Notes: generated by a model from the sequence alone, not told the origin. Shown: positions 34,865-45,011, numbered from the stretch's first letter. The stretch: 64,000 nucleotides of DNA from JABAAE01 sp905480545 (GCA_943788025.1 CALSOR010000002.1:124001-188000); one strand, 5' to 3'. Numbers and translations are program-made.

Positions 34865-37090
34865 CTAGATACTCACAGACGGTTCGTTTTCAAAACTGGG
34901 CGTTTCGACCTCATTGGAAATCGTTGCTGTTTTCAGTTTGATCGTTACCGTCCAGGTGCCGGCGTCGTTGGGCTGAATCCACCAATGCGGTTGGACGATC
35001 ACGTTCTGGTGTACCAACTCGAAACCGGCTTCTGATTGGCTAACCGTTTCGATTGGGAACGTCCAGAAACTGGTCGGACGATTCATATCAAACCCTATAT
35101 CGATCCCCTGCCACTGATCGGTTAGCCCAAACCCTTGCAGTTCATGTAGATCAAGGTTCTCACCTAGATGGCCAAGGTTGCCACGGTCATCGGTGTAGAA
35201 GAAGCGACCATCAGCGTTGGACGGCATGCCCGCGAAATTAAACTCAGTGGAAAAATGGAAAGTCGATTCTGGCGGGAGGCCTTCGACAAGGTATGAAATC
35301 TCCAATGTGTCACTGCCTGACTCCAAGGTGACACCCTTTGTGATTTTCATCGGTACGCCCCAGGCATTTCCCTCCCGCGACATCAAAACCTGAACGCGAT
35401 CTTCTTTACGGCGAATGACCGCGTCGTAATTGCCAGACGCAAAGTCGCCCCGTTCTAAACTCTCACCGGACACGATTTGATCAAGCTCGACGTCATTATC
35501 ATGAAAGTGATCGATTAAGCTGACTCGCCGAGCGGTGTCATATTGCAATTTCTTTTCCAAACCCTCTTGTTTGAAAACGACCCGATCGTGGATGCTCGCC
35601 GTCTCGTCGTCCGAAGCGGTTTCGCCCCCTTTGACCTTTTCGTGGTAAGCCTCGGGTTTTCGATTGACAGTCGCCAGCAGGTTGTGTTCGGGGGATCTTA
35701 GGTCCCAACCATAAATCTGACCACCATTTGCAGGCGTGATCCAGGCCGATAATTGATCATTGGCAAGACGAACTTCTCGACGACCGTCAAAGTTGTAATC
35801 GTCGACCGTCGCTTCGACCCATTGATCCGGACGACCATTTGCCTTCTCAATGATATTTTCAGCCGCTATTAAATGCTTGAAAATGGCGTTCCGGAGATGA
35901 GGCAAATACACACCACCGAAGGCACCATGCCAGTAGGCGCAATTGCATTGGCCTTGATAGAGCTGATGACGTGCTTGCTCAATCAATTCAGAATCACGAT
36001 TTTCCTGTTCGGCTTGAGAAAGCAACGAACTTACATACATCATTCGAGCATACATATCGTTGGTTTCTGGGTATCGGATCTTGAAGTTCCGCCAGAAACC
36101 ACCGCTAAGGAATTGCTTGGCCTTTTCGAATTCCTCGTCGTTCTCGAAATGATGCTTGACATCAGCGAGCTGCAACTGCTTTTCAACCGGGAGTGCCCAT
36201 TCGGTCATTTCACGGTAACTGCAATCCGGAAGATAGATTTTTCCGGCCGGAGCGTTCGTCTCAATGCAATCACTCAGCGTGGATGTGTGAATCCATTGGC
36301 GATGCTCGGTCAACAAACCAAACATTTCGCGAAGCCAGCCTTTTTCATAGACATGAACTTTGGTATTCGGCCATGTGCCAAACTTCTCACCATCATCTCC
36401 GAAGACCGCAATCGCGCCGGGTTGGTCTTCGGAAAGATCACGCAGAAAATCAATCGTTTCGGCGGCGGGCCGAAACGGAATCAAGTAACGGAGCTTTTCA
36501 CTTCCTGGAAAGATCGTCAGCAATCGGCCTTCGTCTTCGGTCAAGTAAAATCCGTTGAGCGAATCTTTATCCATGCCCGCATTGGCAAAGTGATAATCGT
36601 CGAGAACGGTATACTTGATATCTGCCGCGGCAATATCCGACGTCAAGTTTTGCTCCCAAACTCGCTCCGGCATCCACATTCCGTTGACCGGTGTGTTGAA
36701 TCGATCCTCCAGCCATTTTGAGTAGCTGGTGATTTGACCGATTCGGTCTCTCGATGGAATCATTGTCAAAATCGGTTCATAGTACGGTCCGCCAATGATT
36801 TCTACGCGGCCCGCAGCAACCAAATCCGCCACGCGATCAAGGTACTCGCTGTGATTCGCATCCAGCCAATTCATCAACGGCCCGCTCGTATGGAGCGAAA
36901 GCTTTAAATGCTCGTACTCCTCAAACACGTCGAGAAACGGTAGATAGCTATCTTGATAAGCCTGCTCAATTACAAAATCAAAATTGCCAACAGGCTGATG
37001 ATTGTGAATAACAAAACAGATGCGAACGAAAGGATTCATAATTGGAGCCGGAAATGGAGAATTTTCATGTACGAATTCATCCTGAGACAT
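34865..37090 (-). CDS. GH57 family glucanotransferase/alpha-amylase with DUF1925/1926-like C-terminus
   Basis: 741 residues from the ATG at 37090, which has an AGGAG site 8 bases upstream; the frame is open to 37126, and a later ATG at 37039 lacks a ribosome site. CFVIHNHQPVGNFDF is the GH57 opening motif, the nucleophile Glu is in MWMPERVWEQN (about residue 139), and the acid Asp is in VFGDDGEKFG (about 228). The C-terminal half (from about 430) is a beta-rich domain as in 4-alpha-glucanotransferases such as the Thermococcus enzyme. It likely remodels alpha-1,4-glucans (glycogen) in the cytoplasm. It is downstream of galT, 135 bases away. Confidence 0.92.
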   Translation of the reverse strand: MSQDEFVHENSPFPAPIMNPFVRICFVIHNHQPVGNFDFVIEQAYQDSYLPFLDVFEEYEHLKLSLHTSGPLMNWLDANHSEYLDRVADLVAAGRVEIIGGPYYEPILTMIPSRDRIGQITSYSKWLEDRFNTPVNGMWMPERVWEQNLTSDIAAADIKYTVLDDYHFANAGMDKDSLNGFYLTEDEGRLLTIFPGSEKLRYLIPFRPAAETIDFLRDLSEDQPGAIAVFGDDGEKFGTWPNTKVHVYEKGWLREMFGLLTEHRQWIHTSTLSDCIETNAPAGKIYLPDCSYREMTEWALPVEKQLQLADVKHHFENDEEFEKAKQFLSGGFWRNFKIRYPETNDMYARMMYVSSLLSQAEQENRDSELIEQARHQLYQGQCNCAYWHGAFGGVYLPHLRNAIFKHLIAAENIIEKANGRPDQWVEATVDDYNFDGRREVRLANDQLSAWITPANGGQIYGWDLRSPEHNLLATVNRKPEAYHEKVKGGETASDDETASIHDRVVFKQEGLEKKLQYDTARRVSLIDHFHDNDVELDQIVSGESLERGDFASGNYDAVIRRKEDRVQVLMSREGNAWGVPMKITKGVTLESGSDTLEISYLVEGLPPESTFHFSTEFNFAGMPSNADGRFFYTDDRGNLGHLGENLDLHELQGFGLTDQWQGIDIGFDMNRPTSFWTFPIETVSQSEAGFELVHQNVIVQPHWWIQPNDAGTWTVTIKLKTATISNEVETPSFENEPSVSI

Positions 37091-37225
37091 AATGGGCACT
37101 CCTGCCAACAGCATTGAGATCGTCAAACTGTGGCGTTTTGATAAAAGATTCCGACTAGATAATTCTGAAAGTTAACGGAATGACTGTCGATCACGCAGCT
37201 TATTCCGGTGACATCAGATTTCAAT

Positions 37226-38239
37226 TCAAATGACATCTGGACTGTTTCGCAACGAATCAGCCGCATGTTCAGGAGCAACCGGATTAATCCAACAACCGGT
37301 GCCCCACTCATACCCCGCAGGATTCGCCAAACGCGGAAAAATCTCCACGTGCCATTGATAGTATTCATCTGCCGAAATGTCAAATGGAGCAATGTGCAGC
37401 AACATGTTATAGGCAGCGTTGGGCAACCTGTTTTCCAGCTTGATCACAAGTTTCCGGATAAATTTCCCCAACTCGGAAACTTCGTCGTCCGTGAGTCGAA
37501 AAAAATCATTGCCGCCGCTTTTTTGCGTGACAGTTGTCAGATACCCAAACCGACTGGCGTAGGGGCAGAACGCGATAAAGTTATCGGTTTGTTCGATAAC
37601 TCGCGATCCATCGCTGACTTCGAAATCAGCAATAGCCGAAATGACGTCAACTTGATTCGCCTCAAAATACTGCTTGGCGCGGTCGACTCTTCGCAAGACC
37701 TTTTCAGTTGTAATTGAAGTGCAGAGGATTTGGCTGTGCAGGTGCTCGATCGACGCCCCCGCATCGGGCCGACAATTTTTGAACAACATGGCATGACTTA
37801 ACTTTGAGTCATTCGCAAAAAGCGCAATTCGATCGCGATAGGCCTTAAACGCTGCGTCAATTTCTTCATCCGAAAGTTGCGAAAACGAAGTTTTGTGCTC
37901 CGGCGATTCTACAATAATCTCATGATGCCCAAGAAAATCGCCTTTTCGATACGGACCGACGTTCGTCTGATGATTCACTCCACCGTTTTCATGAACCGCA
38001 GGATACTTGTTTGAAAAAACACGAGTTAGCCAGCGACCGTCTTTTTCGCAAGCTTGGTAAGCCGCAATCTCCTTCGGTGTTTTCGCTTCGTTACCGTAAC
38101 AAAAGGGACAATCAACGCGTTTGGATTTCACGATATCTGCGTAAGTGTCCGCTTGCTCGAAATCGTTTGGACGACCAGCACGGTTTTCAGCAATAATCAC
38201 CCATTGCCCGTTTACGGGGTCCCAACGAAAGTCAGCCAT
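37226..38239 (-). CDS. galT: Galactose-1-phosphate uridylyltransferase
   Basis: 337 residues. The zinc-binding CPFCYG (about residue 44), RVFSNKYPAV, and the nucleophile segment SIEHLHSQ (H-x-H-x-Q, about residue 165) identify GalT, which exchanges UMP between UDP-glucose and galactose-1-phosphate. YYQWHVEIFPR carries the later family motif. Transcribed with the GH57 gene, it suggests a small glycogen/sugar-nucleotide unit. A planctomycete GalT may instead be an ADP-glucose type pyrophosphorylase-like enzyme, but the motifs are canonical GalT. Confidence 0.93.
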   Translation of the reverse strand: MADFRWDPVNGQWVIIAENRAGRPNDFEQADTYADIVKSKRVDCPFCYGNEAKTPKEIAAYQACEKDGRWLTRVFSNKYPAVHENGGVNHQTNVGPYRKGDFLGHHEIIVESPEHKTSFSQLSDEEIDAAFKAYRDRIALFANDSKLSHAMLFKNCRPDAGASIEHLHSQILCTSITTEKVLRRVDRAKQYFEANQVDVISAIADFEVSDGSRVIEQTDNFIAFCPYASRFGYLTTVTQKSGGNDFFRLTDDEVSELGKFIRKLVIKLENRLPNAAYNMLLHIAPFDISADEYYQWHVEIFPRLANPAGYEWGTGCWINPVAPEHAADSLRNSPDVI

Positions 38240-38445
38240 ATTTTTCTCACCATTATGAATTCCTCAGTATCGGTGATTTTGCAGGGAATTCAACGGTTAG
38301 CACCCACGATCTCAGGGCTTCGCGGTTGGATCGTGGCAAAATACGACTGTCACATCAACTTTAACCGCTCACAAAGCACGACAAATTTGGTTAAGATCAT
38401 CAAATTCAATTTGCAATTTCAAAACGACGTTTTTCAGAAGTTTAA

Positions 38446-39879
38446 ATGCCAAAAGACTTTCTCGCCGGAGCTAAAGACCATTATGACGTTGTTGTTATCG
38501 GCAGCGGTTTGGGTGGATTAACGGCGGCTAATATTCTCGCTCGTGAAGGCCGATCTGTTTTGCTGCTAGAGCAGCACTACAAGTTGGGGGGAATGGCGAC
38601 CTGGTTCAAACGTCCGGGAGGAAACATTTTTGATATCTCACTGCATGGATTCCCGCATGGAATGTTGAAAAGTTGCAGGAGATATTGGTCGCAAGAGATC
38701 GCTGATTCGATCATACAATTAGAAGGCGTTCGATTCGACAATCCGATGTTTTCATTGACGACATCGTTCAATCGGGTCGACTTCACCGAACTGTTGACAA
38801 CAAAGTTTGGAATCGCTCAGCAAAAGGTCGACGAGTTTTTTACTACGGCTCGGAGTATGAACTTTTATGATGACCAAGCGATGACGACGGGCGAACTCTT
38901 TGAAAAATACTTTCCGGGCCGCGAGGATGTTGTGCGTCTTTTGATGGAACCGATTACGTATGCAAATGGTTCGACGCTCGAAGACCCCGCAATCACCTAT
39001 GGAATCGTTTTTTCAAACTTTATGTCCAAGGGTGTTTACACTTTTTCTGGTGGCACAGACAAGCTGGTGAAGTGTATGGAAAAAGAAATGATCGCCAATG
39101 GCGTTGATATTCGAATTAATTGCAATGTCGAAAAGATCACCATCGCCAATTCCAAGATTAAATCCGTGACAGCGAATGGACGCGAGATCTCAACAGATTG
39201 CGTTGTATCGAACGCGAACCTCCGCGCCACAATTTTCAATCTCATTGGCGAAGAGCATTTCGATGCAGGTTTTGTGTCGGAGGCCAAAGAGGTCAGACTG
39301 AATAACTCCAGTACTCAAGTTTATATGGCGCTCAATGAGGATGACCATGTCGATCGAAGCACCGGCGATTTACTGTTTTCCTCAACCGCCGACCGTTTCA
39401 AAACCGACTTGCTTCTCAGTCGCGATATCACCAGTCGAACTTTTTCGTTTTATTATCCAGACACTCGCCCCAACAAGCACGATCGGACCATGATCGTTTC
39501 CAGCACGAACGCCAATTACGCGGATTGGACGGGCATGAGCAAAGAAGATTACGACGCAAGCAAGGCCGATTTGGTGGAGACAACTTTGGATGCGTTGGAA
39601 AAATACCTCCCCAATGCACGCCAACGCGTCGAGCATGCCGAAGCAGCGACGCCGGTCACCTTTGAGCATTACACCAAACACATCGAAGGTGCCAGTTTTG
39701 GAACCAAGTTCGAAGGACTGGCGGTCAGTCGGGCTTTGCCTGAACAAATCACCGGTCTGTATCATGCCGGTAGTTGTGGCATCATCATGTCGGGTTGGCT
39801 GGGCACAATTAACTACGGAGTCATTGTGGCCAACGATGTAGAAAACATGCTCCACAAACAAGCAACATCGTCAGTCTAA
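38446..39879 (+). CDS. CrtI-like FAD-dependent oxidoreductase (phytoene desaturase / retinol saturase family)
   Basis: 477 residues. The dinucleotide-binding motif YDVVVIGSGLGGLTAANILAR with the downstream acidic residue in LLLEQHYKLGG identifies a flavin amine-oxidase-like fold. The C-terminal block GLYHAGSCGIIMSGWLGTINYG is the FAD-contacting segment of the carotenoid desaturase/isomerase family. The substrate may be a carotenoid or another isoprenoid. No carotenoid synthesis genes are nearby, so assignment beyond the family is uncertain. It diverges from galT across about 200 bases. Confidence 0.85.
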   Translation: MPKDFLAGAKDHYDVVVIGSGLGGLTAANILAREGRSVLLLEQHYKLGGMATWFKRPGGNIFDISLHGFPHGMLKSCRRYWSQEIADSIIQLEGVRFDNPMFSLTTSFNRVDFTELLTTKFGIAQQKVDEFFTTARSMNFYDDQAMTTGELFEKYFPGREDVVRLLMEPITYANGSTLEDPAITYGIVFSNFMSKGVYTFSGGTDKLVKCMEKEMIANGVDIRINCNVEKITIANSKIKSVTANGREISTDCVVSNANLRATIFNLIGEEHFDAGFVSEAKEVRLNNSSTQVYMALNEDDHVDRSTGDLLFSSTADRFKTDLLLSRDITSRTFSFYYPDTRPNKHDRTMIVSSTNANYADWTGMSKEDYDASKADLVETTLDALEKYLPNARQRVEHAEAATPVTFEHYTKHIEGASFGTKFEGLAVSRALPEQITGLYHAGSCGIIMSGWLGTINYGVIVANDVENMLHKQATSSV

Positions 39880-39897
39880 GCCATTGGTGAAGAGCAA

Positions 39898-40617
39898 TTA
39901 GCCAACTGAAATGCGTCGAGACTTCGAGGCTTTGACTTTCCTTCGACGGATGGGTCGCTCGTAAAGTATCGCATTGCCCCGTTTTCCAGTTTGACGGATC
40001 GCCCCAGTTTCACGCAAACAATATGTGATTTTCTGCACATCAGACCGATTTTCTGACATGCATTCAGCCAATTCCGAGGTATCGAATTTTTTCGGAATTT
40101 CCTCAAATGGCAACCACTGAAAAAGATCCGTTGCCTTCGTCATTGTGACACTGTCCACGATATCGACCAGTTCTAAATCCTCCACCTGAAAATCATTCTC
40201 GCGCCGACGACGACGTCGCCCATGGCCGGCGAATCGAATTTCGCGCACATCCACTAGCAGGAATTCCAATGTCAAATTTTTGTGCGGAAAAACGTCTGAA
40301 AAGTAAATGAGCTCCTCAAACGCATCAAGCCAACGGCCGGTCTTCGGACTGCGACGAGTCGAAAGCACATCGCCACCTTTTTTATCCAGCTTTACGAGCT
40401 GCTTGCTACGAATTAGCGGTTTCACGACATGCATTTTGTGCTCTGCCAACAATTCGATGCATTTCGGTTTGATAGCAGATAGGGATCCATGCTGAATCTC
40501 GATCAACGTGCTGTCGCGACTGACAACGTCAATACGATAATCCCCGAACGGAACCTCAATCGTAGAACCGTCCGTGCAGTAGACTTCTTTTAATTTTTTG
40601 TGAAGCGAATGTTCCAT
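39898..40617 (-). CDS. Hypothetical protein with a PD-(D/E)XK-like nuclease N-terminus
   Basis: 239 residues. The first 70 residues contain IEVPFGDYRIDVVSRDSTLIEIQ, with acidic residues spaced as in PD-(D/E)XK nucleases (D...E-x-Q), then KPKCIELLAEHKMHVVKPLI as a helix and strand. A middle stretch has six consecutive arginines (GRRRRRREND), and the C-terminal 70 residues form a winged-helix-like part (CLRETGAIRQTGKRGNAILYE). It may be a DNA-processing protein, but the assignment rests on motif spacing only. It converges with the FAD enzyme gene, 18 bases between stops. Confidence 0.6.
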   Translation of the reverse strand: MEHSLHKKLKEVYCTDGSTIEVPFGDYRIDVVSRDSTLIEIQHGSLSAIKPKCIELLAEHKMHVVKPLIRSKQLVKLDKKGGDVLSTRRSPKTGRWLDAFEELIYFSDVFPHKNLTLEFLLVDVREIRFAGHGRRRRRRENDFQVEDLELVDIVDSVTMTKATDLFQWLPFEEIPKKFDTSELAECMSENRSDVQKITYCLRETGAIRQTGKRGNAILYERPIRRRKVKASKSRRISVG

Positions 40618-40705
40618 TCAATGTTTATCGGAGGTTCGATATAAAAACCTGAAAGTTACGCCCGGTGGAACCATTCACGATAAAAACGAAACCGTTAATT
40701 CAGGA

Positions 40706-42889
40706 CTACTCGACCTTTCGACCAATCAAAAACAGTGCGCCTACCATTGCAGCGATTCCAATTGGCAACAAAAGCCAAACAGGCACGCCATATCCAATAG
40801 GCAATGTACCAAACACGATTGAAACCAAACCAACCAAAACCGCATAGGGCAATTGAGTCCGAACATGAGCAATATGATCACAGCCACTTGCCTGAGATGA
40901 AAGAACGGTTGTATCTGAAATCGGCGAACAATGGTCCCCGAAAATTGCACCGGCCAAAACGCTGCCAATACAGCAAAGCAGTATCGGATTTGCTTCGGTG
41001 ACGACCGTATCACCGGTCGACAATTGCGAATAGGCCAGCGGAATCACCAGCGGCATCACAATTCCCATCGTGCCCCAGCTGGTTCCTGTAGAAAATGCAA
41101 CAATCGAGGCCAAGACAAAAACCATCGTCGGTAACATTGGCACAAAGTTGGTTGCAATGAATCCTTCACCCTCTTTCAGCGATGCCAGTCGCTCAGAAAG
41201 AAAATCACCAGAATAAAGCTTTCCACTGCGGTATAAAAACTCAAAATTGATCCATGGATAGAAATCATTCGCTTCTTCAAACGAAAGCAAATCCGCTGAA
41301 TTTTCACCCGTTTCCGCTTTTGACCCTTCGGTATCAGCAACACTTTTTTGCCAACGTCGATATGAAACCGAACCACCTCGAGAAAACTGTGTCGCGAATT
41401 CCAACCGATCTGCATGGACGGTTTGCCCTGCTTCATCCAACTGCATACCGACGAAAAATTTGGTAAATGATTCCTCACTTCGAGCGGCATTGAAAATCTC
41501 AGCTGTCGCTTCTTCAAATTTCCCCCGTTCCTTTTTCTCGAATACCGCCAAGCTGTTGCGCAAGGATTCGATGCTGGATTCACCGCCGGCTCGTTCGGAT
41601 TCTAAATGAGCGTCACAGGCCGCCAAATATCTTTCATGCCGATCTGCAACAATCATCTTCATCGAGTCGACCAAGATCGCGGCTTCCTGATCACCAAGTT
41701 CCAACTCCGTCGCCACGTATTTTACAATCGCTTTCGGTTCAGCATTCGATGCCAACAATGCTTGAACGACTGGTTGGTGACTACCGCCAATGCTATCGTT
41801 CTTAGTCATGCTTGACATGCTTTGCGCCAGCCACAAAACAATCAGTGCAGGCATCATTAATCGTGCACCATTGGCACCCGCCTGATGAAGTTCTTTGAAT
41901 GAAAGCAGTCGCTGGGCAATGATTAAAATGTAAGCACTTCCCGCACCCCAAAGCGCCCCCCACAGCAAAGATGAATAGGAGTCGGCATTTCCAAAAATAT
42001 CGCGCAAGGTCGTTGTGTCATCCGATTTTCCACTGGTGTAGAGAAAATAGATGACGGCGACGACGGTTACGATGACAGGAATCACAGCATTGAACCATCG
42101 GGCCGGCGTTTCAGGGCTTGGCGCCGTCGGGTCGTTTGCAAGATTACTCTCTTGAGAATCCGAATCCGTTTCGGCCGGCAGCATTCCTTGAACTGCTTTT
42201 CTTTCCGCAGTTAACATCGGGCCGAAATCGCGTCCTAAAATCGCAACGATAGGAACAAACAACAACGCAAACAACACGTAAAAGCGGTACGGAATGCTGC
42301 TAAGGAAAAGACTAAACGCCTTCCAATCGGATGTTTCAGGGAGTTGACTGAGTCCGTCATTGACATAGTCAATCTCGCCCGCAACCCATGTCGAAATCAG
42401 GGCCAAACCCGCAACCGGTGCCGCGGTCGAATCGACAAGATAAGCCAGTTTTTCACGAGCTATTTTCAGTTTATCGGTCAACGGTTTTAGCGTGTTGCCC
42501 AGCAACATAGTGTTTGCATAATCATCAAAAAAGACAAACAGCCCGAGGAACCATGTTGTCAATTGACCCCGCTTCCGATTGCTTGCCAGGGGTGAAATCA
42601 CATTGACCAAACCACGCATTCCCGCCGCCCGGTTAATCATGCCGACCATGACTCCCATGATCATCGTAAAAAAGAATACGTGAAGAGTATCCGGATCCGT
42701 TAATTGTTTCCACAAATGGTCTTTGCACATGTGCTGAACCGCGGGAATAAGCTCCCAATTCTTGAGCACCAAGGCACCCATTAGAATTCCGATCGAAAGC
42801 GAAAAGACGATTCGCTTCGTTGCGATTGCAAGCACAATGGCGGTGATAGGTGGTAGAAGGCTGAGCCAACCGAACGGATGATCCATCAA
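40706..42889 (-). CDS. NhaC-type Na+/H+ antiporter with a large soluble insertion
   Basis: 727 residues. The transporter core shows GWLSLLPPITAIVLAI at the start, FDDYANTMLLGNTLKP with buried polar residues, and the C-terminal SPISDTTVLSSQASGCDHIAHV and AFSTGTSWGTMGIVMPLVIPLA motifs of the NhaC/YuiF family. It exchanges sodium for protons at the inner membrane. Between the helix ending at about residue 358 (LWLAQSMSSMTK) and the next (about 580, FVPMLPTMVF) lies about 200 residues of soluble, charged sequence with a probable coiled coil (ERAGGESSIESLRNSLAVFEKKERGKF). In ordinary members this gap is short. A shorter charged loop also occurs at about 225-265. Confidence 0.85.
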   Translation of the reverse strand: MMDHPFGWLSLLPPITAIVLAIATKRIVFSLSIGILMGALVLKNWELIPAVQHMCKDHLWKQLTDPDTLHVFFFTMIMGVMVGMINRAAGMRGLVNVISPLASNRKRGQLTTWFLGLFVFFDDYANTMLLGNTLKPLTDKLKIAREKLAYLVDSTAAPVAGLALISTWVAGEIDYVNDGLSQLPETSDWKAFSLFLSSIPYRFYVLFALLFVPIVAILGRDFGPMLTAERKAVQGMLPAETDSDSQESNLANDPTAPSPETPARWFNAVIPVIVTVVAVIYFLYTSGKSDDTTTLRDIFGNADSYSSLLWGALWGAGSAYILIIAQRLLSFKELHQAGANGARLMMPALIVLWLAQSMSSMTKNDSIGGSHQPVVQALLASNAEPKAIVKYVATELELGDQEAAILVDSMKMIVADRHERYLAACDAHLESERAGGESSIESLRNSLAVFEKKERGKFEEATAEIFNAARSEESFTKFFVGMQLDEAGQTVHADRLEFATQFSRGGSVSYRRWQKSVADTEGSKAETGENSADLLSFEEANDFYPWINFEFLYRSGKLYSGDFLSERLASLKEGEGFIATNFVPMLPTMVFVLASIVAFSTGTSWGTMGIVMPLVIPLAYSQLSTGDTVVTEANPILLCCIGSVLAGAIFGDHCSPISDTTVLSSQASGCDHIAHVRTQLPYAVLVGLVSIVFGTLPIGYGVPVWLLLPIGIAAMVGALFLIGRKVE

Positions 42890-43179
42890 ATATTCTCAAA
42901 GAGTTTTGTTTTCAACCAAGTCGGCGAATCCCGCCATTCGTTTGCGCGACTTTCACATGGAGCTATTAGCTTAATCGAATTGACGCCATTTCTCGATACG
43001 ATATCGGGAAACCTGCCGCCAATTGAATTGCAATTTAGTAGGCGGATTCGCCAGATTTTGGCGTGCCTTGCAACATTGCTTGTTACCAATGGGTTTCAAT
43101 TCCAACCTATAAAAAAATCAAGTGAAACACTGCGTTTCACTTGATTTGAAAAATCTTATCCCACAATGTGATCAGCGTA
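42890..43179. other. Region between antiporter and rpoD, holding the rpoD terminator
   Basis: No gene is seen. The terminator at 43111-43147 is the only strong structure. The antiporter's promoter should also lie here. Confidence 0.45.
43111..43147 (-). terminator. Rho-independent terminator of the dnaG-rpoD unit
   Basis: A perfect 14-bp stem, AAATCAAGTGAAAC (43115-43128) with GTTTCACTTGATTT (43134-43147), has a 5-base loop. On the minus strand it is followed by a run of T residues (the A-run at 43111-43117). It starts about 33 bases after the rpoD stop codon. Confidence 0.92.
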
Positions 43180-44814
43180 CTAGCCCACCATCGATTGAAG
43201 AAATCCCTCAAGATGCTGGCTTCGGATTGGATTCTGAAGTTTCAGAAATGCTTTGGCTTCAATTTGACGCACACGTTCACGGGTCACTTTGAAAATCCGG
43301 CCAACCTCCTCCAGTGTATAGGTGTAACCGTCACCCAAACCATAACGCAAGCGAATGATCTCTCGTTCACGATAGGTCAACGTCTTCAAAAGACTTTCGA
43401 TCTTTTCGCGAAGAAACATATTATTCGCTAGTCGTGATGGGTTTTCGTCCGTATGACCATCTTCGATAAAGTCACCGAAGCTAACGTCGTCGCCTTCGCC
43501 AATCGGCCTATCCAGACTTACCGGACCGCGGCCGATATCCAATACACGCTTGATGTCTTCAATATCGAAACCACTTCGCTCTGCCAATTCCAAAACGGTT
43601 GGCTCACGCTTCATCTCTTGAAGCATCTTGTTTTGGATCTGACGAAGCTTCGAAAGCACGTCAATCATGTGTACAGGGATTCGAATGGTTCGAGCTTGAT
43701 CCGCGATCGCTCGCGTGATCGCCTGTCTAATCCACCACGTCGCATAGGTCGAAAATTTGAACCCACGCCGATATTCGTACTTATCAACCGCCCGCATCAG
43801 ACCGGTGTTACCTTCCTGAATCAAATCCAGAAAACTCAAACCACGGTTTCGGTATTTCTTTGCGATCGAAACGACCAAACGCAGGTTTCCACTAGAAAGC
43901 TGACGCTTGACCGACTCAAACTCAACGTGAAGTTTTTTTGCTTCTTCAACGCGTTTTGCCAAGCTACTCGGGCTCTCTTGAGTCGAAAGAATCAACTCAC
44001 GATACTCCTTAACCACCATCTTCAATTCGGTCGAAAATCTCGGATCAGCTTTTAGTGCCTGAATTCGCTGACGAAGTTTCTGCATTCGATCATTTAGATC
44101 GATCAGTTGCTGCAGCAACGGTGCGACCCGGCGGGTCCGAAGGCTCAACTCCTCAACCAAGACCAAGAGTTTGTTCCGGTTACGCAGAAAATCGACGCGA
44201 GCTTTACGTTTAACCGAGTCAGGAACACTTTTATGAACCAACCTGCCAAAGTTAATTCGATTTTTCTTACTGAGGATATCAATGGTTTCCAAGTTGTGCG
44301 GCATTCGCGCCGAAACCTGCTCTTTGGTCAGTCGCTCGGTCAATGAGACTTTGATAGTGCGATCGAATGGAAGCTCGCCGTCATATACTTTTTGCAAAGT
44401 CTTAACCGTCGTTCGCAATGCATAGTCGCATCCGAGTAATGTCTTGCGGAAACGTTTGCGACTGATTTCAATCTTCTTGGCTAGACTGATTTCTTCGTCA
44501 CGGGATAACAAAGGAATCTCAGCCATTTGCGACAAATACATCCGAATGGGGTCATCACTCGGCTTGACCGTATATTCTGGTTGCGGCTCCCCATCTTTCG
44601 CCGAAATTTTCTTCGATTCCGACGTGTCCGCATCCTCTGGTGCCTCATCGACCAGTTCAATTCCAGCTTGATCGATGGCAACCAAAAGTTCGTCAAGCTT
44701 TTGAGCGTTGGTTGCTTCATCGGGAAGGTAAAGATTAACCTCCGCGTAAGTTAACCAACCTTGTTCACGCCCTTTATCAATAAGACTATCGAGTTCTTTT
44801 TCAACAAATTGCAT
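43180..44814 (-). CDS. rpoD: Primary sigma factor RpoD (sigma-70)
   Basis: 544 residues from the ATG at 44814, which has AGGAGGAA a few bases upstream (44821-44828); the frame is open to 44850. Region 1.1 (MQFVEKELDSLIDKGREQGW) and region 1.2 (DDPIRMYLSQMAEIPLLSRDEE) are present. A long charged non-conserved region precedes region 2 (NLRLVVSIAKKYRNRGLSFLD, FSTYATWWIRQAI). Region 3 follows, then region 4 (TYREREIIRLRYGLGDGYTYTLEEVG and VTRERVRQIEAKA), so it is a full-length housekeeping sigma. It follows dnaG by about 200 bases, the common macromolecular-synthesis-operon order, and ends at a strong terminator. Confidence 0.97.
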   Translation of the reverse strand: MQFVEKELDSLIDKGREQGWLTYAEVNLYLPDEATNAQKLDELLVAIDQAGIELVDEAPEDADTSESKKISAKDGEPQPEYTVKPSDDPIRMYLSQMAEIPLLSRDEEISLAKKIEISRKRFRKTLLGCDYALRTTVKTLQKVYDGELPFDRTIKVSLTERLTKEQVSARMPHNLETIDILSKKNRINFGRLVHKSVPDSVKRKARVDFLRNRNKLLVLVEELSLRTRRVAPLLQQLIDLNDRMQKLRQRIQALKADPRFSTELKMVVKEYRELILSTQESPSSLAKRVEEAKKLHVEFESVKRQLSSGNLRLVVSIAKKYRNRGLSFLDLIQEGNTGLMRAVDKYEYRRGFKFSTYATWWIRQAITRAIADQARTIRIPVHMIDVLSKLRQIQNKMLQEMKREPTVLELAERSGFDIEDIKRVLDIGRGPVSLDRPIGEGDDVSFGDFIEDGHTDENPSRLANNMFLREKIESLLKTLTYREREIIRLRYGLGDGYTYTLEEVGRIFKVTRERVRQIEAKAFLKLQNPIRSQHLEGFLQSMVG

Positions 44815-45011
44815 CGTATCTTCCTCCTGCCGTCCGTGGCTTGTGGACACTACTGGGTCTTCAATAACTTTCGATACAAAACGAATCCCGTCGTTGCAGG
44901 CGACGGAAACGCACGAGTCTTCTGCATCGAGCAGCTATGATTTTCCATTAGTTAAATTTCGACCATTTTGTACATGACTCAGCCATGCGCGGGAACAGTC
45001 GATCAGGAACG

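Noticed and set aside
35873..36721. 282-codon plus-strand frame
   Set aside because: It is antisense to the GH57 gene, which has full family motifs; this frame has none.
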